23,618 nucleotides of DNA from EsbW-18 sp964634615 (GCA_964634615.1 CAZWLQ010000013.1:1-23618), one strand, 5' to 3'. Numbered from the stretch's first letter, positions 14,886 through 21,151 are shown. A program made the numbers and translations. Notes: generated by a model not told the origin, from the letters alone.

Positions 14886-15767
14886 TCATAGACCGCGCAA
14901 TGCTTTTATTCTCTCCTCGACAGGAGGATGTGTCATAAAAAGTTTACTCAATCCTTTTGTACCCGGACCAAACGGATTTGCGATGAAGAGATGCGCTGTT
15001 GCTTGGTGAGCTGATTTGAGCGGGGCGCCGTACGTTGCAATCTTTTCGAGTGCGGACGCCAACCCTTCCGGATAGCGCGTGAGAAGCGCGCCCGATGCGT
15101 CCGCAAGAAATTCTCGCTTTCGTGAAATTGCGAGTTGAATCAATGTTGCCGCAATCGGTGAAAGAATGATGAGAACGATACCGACGATTGCGAGCACGCC
15201 ACCCGCTTTGTTGTCGTCACGATTCCCGCGGATGAACGATGTGCGGAGAAAGAAGTCTGCGAGCAAGCTGATGAATCCCACCAATACGACAACAACTGTT
15301 GAAAGGAGAATGTCCCGGTTTCCGATGTGTGAGAGTTCGTGTGCAATCACTCCTTCGAGCTCTGTTCGTGTGAGCCGTTCAAGCAGTCCTGTCGTGACAG
15401 CAACTGCAGCGTGCTCCTTATCACGACCTGTTGCGAACGCGTTCGGCGCAGCGTCATGGATGATGTAGAGCTTCGGCATTGGGAGTCCTGCGGTGATTGA
15501 AAGATTCTCTGTCACGGTGTAGAGGTCAAAGAACTCCTCGCGCGATGCCGGACGTGCTTTTGAGACTGCGAGCGCAATCTTATCCGAGAACCAATAGCTC
15601 CAGACGTTCATGACGATGCTTATAACAACCGCGATTGGGAGTATTCCTGGAGCGTCGTAGACATAACTCAAGCTCCAGCCGACCGCAATCACAATGATGA
15701 AAAAGAGGGTCATGAGGCCCCAGGTTTTTGCGATATTGCTGTCTTGGTGGGTGTAGAGCGTTGTCAT
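14886..15767 (-). CDS. htpX: Zinc metalloprotease HtpX
   Basis: Membrane-embedded M48-family protease in quality control of membrane proteins. The 293-residue protein has two N-terminal membrane segments (about 17-37 and 41-60), the zinc site HELSH (143-147, in GVIAHELSHIGNRD), two further membrane segments (about 153-175 and 193-215), the third-ligand region SRKREFLADASGALLT, and the terminal THPPVEERIKALRGL. The last codons use AGA, ATA and TTG, whereas the rest of the gene uses CGC/CGT and ATC/ATT, so the tail looks exchanged. It is normally a neighbour of lemA; here two small genes lie between them. A repeat copy carrying a TATACC hexamer sits 9 nt upstream of its ATG. Confidence 0.96.
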   Translation of the reverse strand: MTTLYTHQDSNIAKTWGLMTLFFIIVIAVGWSLSYVYDAPGILPIAVVISIVMNVWSYWFSDKIALAVSKARPASREEFFDLYTVTENLSITAGLPMPKLYIIHDAAPNAFATGRDKEHAAVAVTTGLLERLTRTELEGVIAHELSHIGNRDILLSTVVVVLVGFISLLADFFLRTSFIRGNRDDNKAGGVLAIVGIVLIILSPIAATLIQLAISRKREFLADASGALLTRYPEGLASALEKIATYGAPLKSAHQATAHLFIANPFGPGTKGLSKLFMTHPPVEERIKALRGL

Positions 15768-15776
15768 AGGGACGAT

Positions 15777-15796
15777 GGTATAGCCACGAGGGTTTA
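15777..15796 (+). repeat. Repeat copy A of the TAGCCAC/TAGGGT family
   Basis: Contains TATAGCCACGAGGGTTTA. The core TAGCCACGAGG is identical to copy D. On the minus strand it ends in GGCTATACC just upstream of htpX, so it may supply a -10 box. Confidence 0.6.
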
Positions 15797-15802
15797 GAGA
15801 AA

Positions 15803-15982
15803 TCAGCGAGGGTCTTCCATCAAATCATTGATTTGGTCACTCATCATGCCGGTGTGAAGTGCAATCTCCTCAAGACCGGTAAAGAGCTTCCACACGACCG
15901 AGAGCATCATGACGAACGAGAACAGAACAACAAACCAAATTTTGCTGACATTGCTGTTGCCGTGTGAATAAATCGTCGGCAT
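15803..15982 (-). CDS. 59-aa single-span membrane protein
   Basis: Short frame starting MPTIYSHGNSNVSKIW, with one hydrophobic segment at about residues 16-34 (WFVVLFSFVMMLSVVW) and a polar acidic tail (MMSDQINDLMEDPR). It lies between the S23 gene and htpX, 35 nt upstream of htpX on the same strand, and probably shares its transcript. No Shine-Dalgarno precedes the ATG; a pyrimidine stretch (TTTTTTCTCTCCCC) does. The frame fills the whole gap between two repeat copies, and the hydrophobic pattern argues that it is real. It may be an accessory of HtpX or LemA, but that is based only on position. Confidence 0.6.
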   Translation of the reverse strand: MPTIYSHGNSNVSKIWFVVLFSFVMMLSVVWKLFTGLEEIALHTGMMSDQINDLMEDPR

Positions 15983-15997
15983 GGGGAGAGAAAAAAT

Positions 15998-16026
15998 GTT
16001 AGGGTGTGGGGTCTAGGGTTTAGGGT
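15998..16026 (+). repeat. Repeat copy B (left end of the S23 cassette)
   Basis: Starts GTTAGGGTGTGGGG and continues with CTAGGGTTTAGGGT. It shares GTTAGGGTGTRGG with copy D and is inverted relative to copy C. It encodes the last codons and the TAG stop of the S23 gene. Confidence 0.7.
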
Positions 16027-16372
16027 CGAGTGATGCAATGAGCTTGTTCAACATCCGCATCACCCCATCAAGGACGCGCTCTGCGGTCGCTATTCTTCCT
16101 TTGTCCATTATACCAATTTCCTTGATGATAGTCAGATACGTCTCGAGTTCTGCACCAGAGCCAAAACTTATCCTCAAAAACTGGACATATTCTAGCCGAT
16201 GCTTTCGCGCATACCCTTCTGCAATATTCGCTGGTATAGAAACCGCAGCACGGCGCATTTGAGAAACTAGTCCGTATTTTTCATCCTTGGAAAGGGCGCT
16301 GGCAAGAACGTAGACCTCTTTTACCAACACAACACTCTGTTTCCAAACAGTCAGTTCTTTGTAGGTTTGCAT
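16013..16372 (-). CDS. Four-helix-bundle protein (S23 / 23S rRNA intervening-sequence type)
   Basis: A 119-residue protein of the small four-helix-bundle family first found in 23S rRNA intervening sequences. Characteristic blocks: YKELTVWKQSVVLVKEVY, KYGLVSQMRRAAVSIPANIAEGYARK (the most conserved signature, about residues 34-59), and FLRISFGSGAELETYL. The end (LDPKP) is encoded by repeat copy B, so the repeat has been read into the frame. Related proteins include Avd, the accessory factor of diversity-generating retroelements, but no reverse transcriptase or template repeat is here. It is bracketed by inverted repeats B and C between lemA and htpX, genes that are usually adjacent. Molecular function is unknown. 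Confidence 0.92.
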   Translation of the reverse strand: MQTYKELTVWKQSVVLVKEVYVLASALSKDEKYGLVSQMRRAAVSIPANIAEGYARKHRLEYVQFLRISFGSGAELETYLTIIKEIGIMDKGRIATAERVLDGVMRMLNKLIASLDPKP

Positions 16373-16406
16373 CCCTACACCCTATATCCCAGTGGCTAAA
16401 CCCTAC
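16373..16406 (-). repeat. Repeat copy C (right end of the S23 cassette)
   Basis: On the minus strand it reads AGGGTTTAGCCACTGGG then ATATAGGGTGTAGGG, ending immediately before the S23 ATG. Nearly the same order of elements is found in copy E. The lemA stop TAG is the first TAG of the repeat. Confidence 0.75.
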
Positions 16407-16963
16407 TTAAATTCTACCTTCACCACTTCTCGTGCTTCTGGATTCTCGTCGAGGTTGAAGAATTCGCGCTCTTTGAAACCGAACATGCCCGCAATCAGAT
16501 TGCTTGGAAATGTCTTGATTGCAGTGTTCAAATCGCGAACATTGCCGTTGTAGAAGCGACGTGCCGCCTGAATTTTGTTTTCGGTATCCGACAATTCGCG
16601 CTGGAGTTCGAGGAAGTTCTGATTTGCTTTGAGATCTGGGTACGCTTCAGCAACCGCGAAGAGAGATTTGAGCGCACCGGTCAACATATTCTCCGCTTTT
16701 GCATGGTCTTCAACTGATTGTGCGCCCATCGCTGCTGCACGAGCACGCGTTACGTTCTCAAATGCTTCGCGTTCATGGGTCGCATATCCTTTTACGGTCT
16801 CAATCAAATTCGGAATCAAGTCGTAACGACGCTTCATCTGCACGTCGATGTCTGACCATGCTTCATCAGAACGAACCTGCAGGCGAACGAAGCGGTTGTA
16901 CATCGCGATAAGCCAAATAATGACGAGCGCGAGGATAATGCCAAAGATAAGGAGTGGGGTCAT
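16403..16963 (-). CDS. lemA: LemA family protein
   Basis: Membrane-anchored helical-bundle protein of unknown molecular role, commonly paired with HtpX or other membrane proteases. The 186-residue protein (start MTPLLIFGIILAL at 16963) has one N-terminal membrane helix (about residues 3-24), then YNRFVRLQVRSDEAWSDIDV, the RRYDLIPNLIETVKGYATHE signature, and the ARRFYNGNVRDLNTAIKTFP block with GMFGFKEREFF, all typical of LemA. A longer frame to 17014 would start inside repeat copy D and is not preferred. There is no Shine-Dalgarno. Its stop codon is inside repeat copy C, so the S23 cassette begins exactly at its 3' end. Confidence 0.95.
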   Translation of the reverse strand: MTPLLIFGIILALVIIWLIAMYNRFVRLQVRSDEAWSDIDVQMKRRYDLIPNLIETVKGYATHEREAFENVTRARAAAMGAQSVEDHAKAENMLTGALKSLFAVAEAYPDLKANQNFLELQRELSDTENKIQAARRFYNGNVRDLNTAIKTFPSNLIAGMFGFKEREFFNLDENPEAREVVKVEFK

Positions 16964-16973
16964 AGATAAAATT

Positions 16974-17000
16974 GTTAGGGTGTAGGTGTTAGCCACGAGG
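16974..17000 (+). repeat. Repeat copy D (left end of the 38-aa-gene cassette)
   Basis: GTTAGGGTGTAGG then TGTTAGCCACGAGG. Same opening as copy B and same TAGCCACGAGG core as copy A. On the minus strand it lies just upstream of lemA and ends CCCTAAC, giving a -10-like TAACAA. Confidence 0.7.
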
Positions 17001-17027
17001 TAAATACAAACCAATTATAGCAGAAAT

Positions 17028-17053
17028 GCAAAAGCGCCGACATTCGTCGGCGC
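17028..17053 (-). terminator. Intrinsic terminator after the 38-aa gene
   Basis: A perfect 8-bp stem GCGCCGAC / GTCGGCGC with a 4-nt loop, followed on the minus strand by TTTTGC. It lies 27 nt past the stop codon of the small gene. Confidence 0.8.
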
Positions 17054-17079
17054 CGGGGCTTGGGGGTTGTGGCGTCTGT

Positions 17080-17196
17080 TCAGTTGGGGGAACTGATCAA
17101 CCACCACAGAGCAAGACCTGCTAGAGGCGGAAAAACCACCGCCATCCAGAAGTCCTGCCTTTTTTTCAATTGACTTCGGAGATCGACACCCTTCAT
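17080..17196 (-). CDS. 38-aa single-span membrane peptide
   Basis: Starts MKGVDLRSQLKKRQDF, a basic amphipathic head, followed by one hydrophobic segment at about residues 17-34 (WMAVVFPPLAGLALWWLI) and the short tail SSPN. Expression signals are unusually good: a TTGCTT-16-TATTGT promoter, an extended Shine-Dalgarno (GGAGGAGAGAGG) a few nt before the ATG, and an intrinsic terminator after the stop. It lies between groEL and lemA, inside a segment bracketed by inverted repeats D and E. The plan resembles small membrane-active peptides such as type I toxins or protease regulators, but no antisense RNA is evident and no function is assigned. Confidence 0.7.
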   Translation of the reverse strand: MKGVDLRSQLKKRQDFWMAVVFPPLAGLALWWLISSPN

Positions 17197-17232
17197 TGTC
17201 CTCTCTCCTCCACAGGTTCAGGTCCAAGAAAA

Positions 17233-17260
17233 ACAATACCACACTACATACAAAAAGCAA
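17233..17260 (-). promoter_or_regulatory. Putative promoter of the 38-aa gene
   Basis: Minus strand: TTGCTT (17255-17260), 16-nt spacer, TATTGT (17233-17238). It is located between repeat copy E and the Shine-Dalgarno of the small gene. Confidence 0.45.
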
Positions 17261-17288
17261 GGCATTGCTGTCTCGATCCCCCTTTTCT

Positions 17289-17320
17289 CCACACCCTATA
17301 CCCCTAGTGGCTATACCCTG
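17289..17320 (-). repeat. Repeat copy E (right end of the 38-aa-gene cassette)
   Basis: Minus strand: AGGGTATAGCCACTAGGGG then TATAGGGTGTGG. It matches copy C almost element for element and starts 4 nt after the groEL stop codon. Confidence 0.75.
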
Positions 17321-17324
17321 TTTT

Positions 17325-18947
17325 TTAATATTCCCCGCCGTGCGCATGCGCGTCTGTCTTTTCTTCTTTCGGTTCGTCCGCAACGGCAACTTCAGTCGTG
17401 ATGAGCATCGCTGCAGCTGAAACTGCGTTCTCAACTGCGGTGCGAGTCACCTTCACCGGATCGACAATCCCCTCTCTAAGCATGTCATCAACAAACGTAT
17501 CGTTTGATGCATTGTAGCCAGAGTTTTTGCCACCCTCTTTCACTTTTTCAACAACCACCAATCCATCATCTTTTCCTGCGTTCGCTGCAATTTGTCGAAG
17601 CGGTGCTTCGAGGGACTTCACCACAATTGCATAGCCGATTCCTTCTGCATCGGTTGGGAACTTCTTTAATGCAAGTTTCTGCGCGACCTTCACCAACGCA
17701 CTTCCGCCTCCTGGGACAATTCCCTCTTCGATTGCTGCCTTTGTTGCATTCACCGCATCCTCGAGTTTCAACTTCAAATATTTCATTTCAGTCTCTGTTG
17801 CGGCGCCCACACGAATTACCGCGACACCGCCCGAGAGCTTCCCGATGCGTTCTGTAATTTTTTCTCTGTCATATTTTGATTCAGTGTTTGCAAGCAATGT
17901 TTTGAGCTGTGCAACGCGCTCTTCAATATCGGCCTTCTTCCCTTTGCCACCAATGAGCGTTGTTGTGTCTTTTGTTGCAACAACACGACGCGCACGTCCG
18001 AGCATCGAAATCGTCGCATTCTCGAGCTTCGTGCCCGTGTCTTCAGAAATAACTGTCGCACCAAGGGTAATGGCGATATCCTGCAACATCTCTTTCTTTC
18101 TATCCCCGAACGCTGGTGCCTTAACCGCCAAGACGGAGAAGCCGCCACGGAGTTTATTCACGACGAACGTCGCGAGCGCCTCCCCATCAACGTCCTCAGC
18201 GATTATCATCAATTCTTTTGTTCCTGCCTGCGAGAGATTTTCAAGTAGCGGAAGAATGTCCTTCACGCTCGAAATCTTTTTGTCGGTGACCATAACCGCA
18301 ACATCACGGTATTCCGCTTCCATGCGTTCCTGATTGGTGACCATGTAGTGCGACACGTATCCTTTGTCGAATTGCATACCCTCGACAACTTCCGACTCCA
18401 CACCGAACGTTTGGCCTTCTTCAACCGTTACCACGCCGTCTTTGCCAACCTTATCAATGGTTTTAGCAATGATTGCGCCGAGTTCTTCTGATTCGGCAGA
18501 GATGTGTGCAACTTGTTTGATTTCTTCTTTATTCTTGATTGGTTTTGCGAGGTCGCGAAGCGCGTGCACAACGTCGATCGATGCTTTTTCCATTCCTCGG
18601 CGTACCGCCATCGCATTCACGCCCATTGTCGTGTGACGCAATCCCTCGTTCACGAGCGCTTGAATCAACACCGTTGCGGTTGTTGTGCCATCGCCCGCAG
18701 CATCGTTCGTTTTTTGTGCAACTTCTTTCACAATCTCGGCGCCCATGTTCTCAAAACGGTCCTTGAGCTCGATCTCTTTAGCGATGGAAACACCGTCGTT
18801 CGTAATCGTCGGCGCGCCGTAACTTTTCTCAAGCACAACGTTTCGACCACGAGGACCAATGGTGACTTTCACTGCATTCGCAACAGCGTCAATGCCACGC
18901 TTCAATGCTTCGCGTGCATCACGTTCGAAAAGAATTTTTTTTGACAT
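17325..18947 (-). CDS. groL: Chaperonin GroEL (Hsp60)
   Basis: ATP-driven protein-folding chamber working with GroES. The 540-residue protein starts MSKKILFERDAREALKRG at 18947; GPRGRNVVLEKSYGAPTITNDG, the ATP-site GDGTTTATVLIQAL and AGGxxA-type motifs such as IEEGIVPGGGSALV are all present. The length is normal, but the C-terminus ends EEKTDAHAHGGEY instead of the usual GGM-repeat tail. An upstream in-frame start (19013) lies in the intergenic repeat and is not preferred. No Shine-Dalgarno precedes the ATG (AAATCAAAAACT), which is unexpected for such a highly expressed gene. It is downstream of groES, separated by a 146-bp spacer full of short repeats. Confidence 0.98.
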   Translation of the reverse strand: MSKKILFERDAREALKRGIDAVANAVKVTIGPRGRNVVLEKSYGAPTITNDGVSIAKEIELKDRFENMGAEIVKEVAQKTNDAAGDGTTTATVLIQALVNEGLRHTTMGVNAMAVRRGMEKASIDVVHALRDLAKPIKNKEEIKQVAHISAESEELGAIIAKTIDKVGKDGVVTVEEGQTFGVESEVVEGMQFDKGYVSHYMVTNQERMEAEYRDVAVMVTDKKISSVKDILPLLENLSQAGTKELMIIAEDVDGEALATFVVNKLRGGFSVLAVKAPAFGDRKKEMLQDIAITLGATVISEDTGTKLENATISMLGRARRVVATKDTTTLIGGKGKKADIEERVAQLKTLLANTESKYDREKITERIGKLSGGVAVIRVGAATETEMKYLKLKLEDAVNATKAAIEEGIVPGGGSALVKVAQKLALKKFPTDAEGIGYAIVVKSLEAPLRQIAANAGKDDGLVVVEKVKEGGKNSGYNASNDTFVDDMLREGIVDPVKVTRTAVENAVSAAAMLITTEVAVADEPKEEKTDAHAHGGEY

Positions 18948-18972
18948 AGTTTTTGATTTAAATTCGAAACTC

Positions 18973-19089
18973 GAAGCACGAAATCCGAAACAAATCAGAA
19001 ATCCTAAATTCAAATGTTCGAAACGATCCTAGTTTAGAGTTTCAGATTTAGTGCTTTTAATTTGCTTCGAATTTCGGATTTGGTGCTTC
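18973..19089. repeat. Inverted and direct repeat cluster between groES and groEL
   Basis: Three copies of one motif. The minus-strand copy at 18973-18990 reads TTTCGGATTTCGTGCTTC. The plus-strand copy at 19072-19089 reads TTTCGGATTTGGTGCTTC (17 of 18 identical to the first). A third plus-strand copy at 19040-19056 is TTTCAGATTTAGTGCTT. The outer pair can form a long hairpin in the groES-groEL transcript. The role could be an mRNA processing or partial termination signal, or it could be a mobile intergenic repeat. Confidence 0.75.
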
Positions 19090-19093
19090 GTGC

Positions 19094-19411
19094 TTATTTA
19101 ATAATCGCCAAAATGTTCTCCTCCTTCACCACAAAATATTCGACACCATCGATTTTCACTTCGTCGTAGCCGTACTTTGAAAAAATAATTCGGTCACCAA
19201 CGTTTACCGACATAGGAATAAGCACTCCGTCATCGTATCTGCCCTTTCCAACAGCAATGACGGTTCCCTCTTGAGGACGCTCGGCTTCGATGGTTTCGGG
19301 AAGAATAATCCCGGACGGGCGCTTCTTATTGATTTCACCACGTGCGAGTGGCTTCACAAGAACACGGTCGCCAAGCGGCGCCAATCTTGGTTTTTTCGTC
19401 GCTTTTGCCAT
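19094..19411 (-). CDS. groS: Co-chaperonin GroES (Hsp10)
   Basis: The lid of the GroEL chamber. The 105-residue protein has the family opening LAPLGDRVLVKP (residues 10-21), the mobile-loop region (about 25-40, NKKRPSGIILPETI), EGTVIAVGKGRYDDG, VGDRIIFSKYGYDEVKIDGVEYFVVKEENILAII. An extra basic N-terminal stretch, AKATKKPR, precedes the usual start. Upstream is a TTGCAT-18-TACAAT promoter with a short inverted repeat across the -10; no CIRCE element (TTAGCACTC/GAGTGCTAA) is present, so HrcA control of the usual kind is unlikely. Confidence 0.98.
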   Translation of the reverse strand: MAKATKKPRLAPLGDRVLVKPLARGEINKKRPSGIILPETIEAERPQEGTVIAVGKGRYDDGVLIPMSVNVGDRIIFSKYGYDEVKIDGVEYFVVKEENILAIIK

Positions 19412-19439
19412 AGATATGATAGAGATTAACCCTGATAAG

Positions 19440-19476
19440 CGGAGCTATTGTACGACTCCGGCCAGAGAAAATGCAA
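19440..19476 (-). promoter_or_regulatory. groES-groEL promoter with overlapping inverted repeat
   Basis: Minus strand: TTGCAT (19471-19476), 18-nt spacer, TACAAT (19447-19452). CGGAG and CTCCG (19440-19444 and 19456-19460) form a small inverted repeat centred on the -10, a possible operator. This replaces CIRCE, which is absent. Confidence 0.5.
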
Positions 19477-19495
19477 GAGCTGGAAATCGCTGACG

Positions 19496-21145
19496 TTAGT
19501 GCCGCGCCATGTGATTCGTCGCGTATTCCATCGTGCCGCCCACCTTCTTGCCAGGATTAAAAATACCTTCTGGATCAAAGATCTTTTTTGTCTCCTCAAA
19601 CAGGGCGTACATTTCCTTGCCAAATTGTTGCTTCAAAAACGGTGTTCGAATGATGCCGTCATTGTGTTCCCCGGTTGCCGAACCTCCATATTCAAACACC
19701 AAGTCATAAACCCGTCGCGCAATTTCTGGAATCACCGCTCGTGCATGCGGGTCCGTTAAATCCATCAGCGGAATGATGTGAAAATTACCGTTACCGATGT
19801 GACCCGCAATGTTGTGGATCATGTATGCTTTGTACTCGTCGAGAATCGTGTTCAAGCGCGGCAAGAACGTATCGAGTGATGCAACAGGAACAACAATGTC
19901 ATCGATAAACGGCGCGGTCCTCTTCCCTTTTACCTTCGTGCGAAGCAAATTGAAGCTCTCGCGACGAATCAACCAATACTCATCAATCTCCGCCTGGCTC
20001 TTCGTGATGTGGAGGAGTCGTGGAGCGAATGGCGCGAGGGCGACCGCAAGCGCCTCTGCCTGTGCGAGTTCTATTCTTCCACCGACATCATCACCACTCC
20101 AGGTAATCTGCAACACAAGCTTCGGCAAACCTTTTGTAAAAATTGACCACGCTGCGGGAATATTCGCTAATGCGATTCGCAGCATTTTGAATACCCCGAG
20201 ACGTTTTATAAACTCACCAAAAAACTTGAGCGCGAGTCGGAGCGTCTTGTCATCATAAGATTCGAACGTGGTCGGCTGTGTTGCGAGGGTTTTGGTGACG
20301 ATGTCAGGAAGCTTTGAAAGGTCATCCAAAAAAACAACGAGCATTTCTGACGTACTCTTGGGGCGAATAAGGCCAAAGGTAATTTCGCTCATGAGACCGA
20401 GTGTGCCTTGGGAGCCCGTGAAGAGTCGAGTGAGATCAAAAACTCCTTCGTGTGGCTTGTGGATATCCCAGAGCGCGTATCCTGCAGAATTTTTTGAGAT
20501 GCGCGGTCTTCCCGCCTCAATCACTTTTGCGTTCTCTGTAACAAGTTTATACATTCGCCTGTACAACTCGCCTTCAAATGTCGTTTCAAGCATTTTTGCC
20601 TTGAGTTCGGATATCGCGAGCGGCTGTATTGTATGCGTGTGACCGTCTGACAAAACCACGCGTAACTTTTTGACGTAATCTGCTGTTTTCCCATAGGTCA
20701 GCGTGAGTTCTCCGCCCGCGTTATTTGCAACCATGCCACCAACCGTACAGATTTCTCGCGACGCCGGATACGAGGGCATCAATAAATCGCGCTTCATACT
20801 CTCGCGTTCAAAATCTCTGTAGTAGACGCCGGGCTCAACCGTTCCTGTGTTCGCGGTGAATCCTTTGATGCGGGTGAAGTGCTTCGTAAAATCGAGAACG
20901 ATTGATTCGGACAGCGCGCCACCATCCATACCCGTACCAGCCGAGCGTGCCGTGAGGGTGACCATATTTTTATTCTCCGTCGCATAGCGGACGAGCTTCT
21001 CAAGATCAGCTTCATTCCGAGGAGCAATGACAAGCTGTGGAAGAACCTCAAAGAGCGATGTATCCGTACTTGCGGATGCGAGTGTTTTTGGGTCATCAAA
21101 AACCTCGCCAACATCGAGCGCTTTGAGTTCCTCACGAAATGACAT
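19496..21145 (-). CDS. FAD-linked oxidase (GlcD / D-lactate dehydrogenase type)
   Basis: Flavin-dependent 2-hydroxyacid dehydrogenase. In the 549-residue protein the FAD_binding_4 (PCMH) domain carries TARSAGTGMDGGALSE (residues 65-80) and YPASREICTVGGMVANNAGG with LTYGKTADYVKKL; the C-terminal FAD-oxidase domain has the metal-site GHIGNGNFHI and ATGEHNDGIIRT, then FDPEGIFNPGKKV. The substrate is probably glycolate or D-lactate, but this cannot be settled by eye. There is no C-terminal Fe-S domain, so the electron acceptor is unclear. TATACT lies 6 nt before the ATG with no Shine-Dalgarno. It is divergent from secG and upstream of groES on the same strand. Confidence 0.92.
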   Translation of the reverse strand: MSFREELKALDVGEVFDDPKTLASASTDTSLFEVLPQLVIAPRNEADLEKLVRYATENKNMVTLTARSAGTGMDGGALSESIVLDFTKHFTRIKGFTANTGTVEPGVYYRDFERESMKRDLLMPSYPASREICTVGGMVANNAGGELTLTYGKTADYVKKLRVVLSDGHTHTIQPLAISELKAKMLETTFEGELYRRMYKLVTENAKVIEAGRPRISKNSAGYALWDIHKPHEGVFDLTRLFTGSQGTLGLMSEITFGLIRPKSTSEMLVVFLDDLSKLPDIVTKTLATQPTTFESYDDKTLRLALKFFGEFIKRLGVFKMLRIALANIPAAWSIFTKGLPKLVLQITWSGDDVGGRIELAQAEALAVALAPFAPRLLHITKSQAEIDEYWLIRRESFNLLRTKVKGKRTAPFIDDIVVPVASLDTFLPRLNTILDEYKAYMIHNIAGHIGNGNFHIIPLMDLTDPHARAVIPEIARRVYDLVFEYGGSATGEHNDGIIRTPFLKQQFGKEMYALFEETKKIFDPEGIFNPGKKVGGTMEYATNHMARH

Positions 21146-21151
21146 ACGGAT

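Noticed and set aside
16013..16372. Diversity-generating retroelement suggested by the Avd-like four-helix protein
   Set aside because: No reverse transcriptase, template repeat or variable repeat is in the window.
15998..17320. TAGGGT-rich repeats as a CRISPR array or telomere
   Set aside because: Copies are irregularly spaced, differ in orientation and flank genes; no uniform spacers.
17015..17434. 139-aa minus-strand frame over the 38-aa gene and the groEL end
   Set aside because: It reads through a terminator and into groEL in the wrong frame, with no start signal.
19412..19495. CIRCE heat-shock operator before groES
   Set aside because: The TTAGCACTC/GAGTGCTAA pair is not present.
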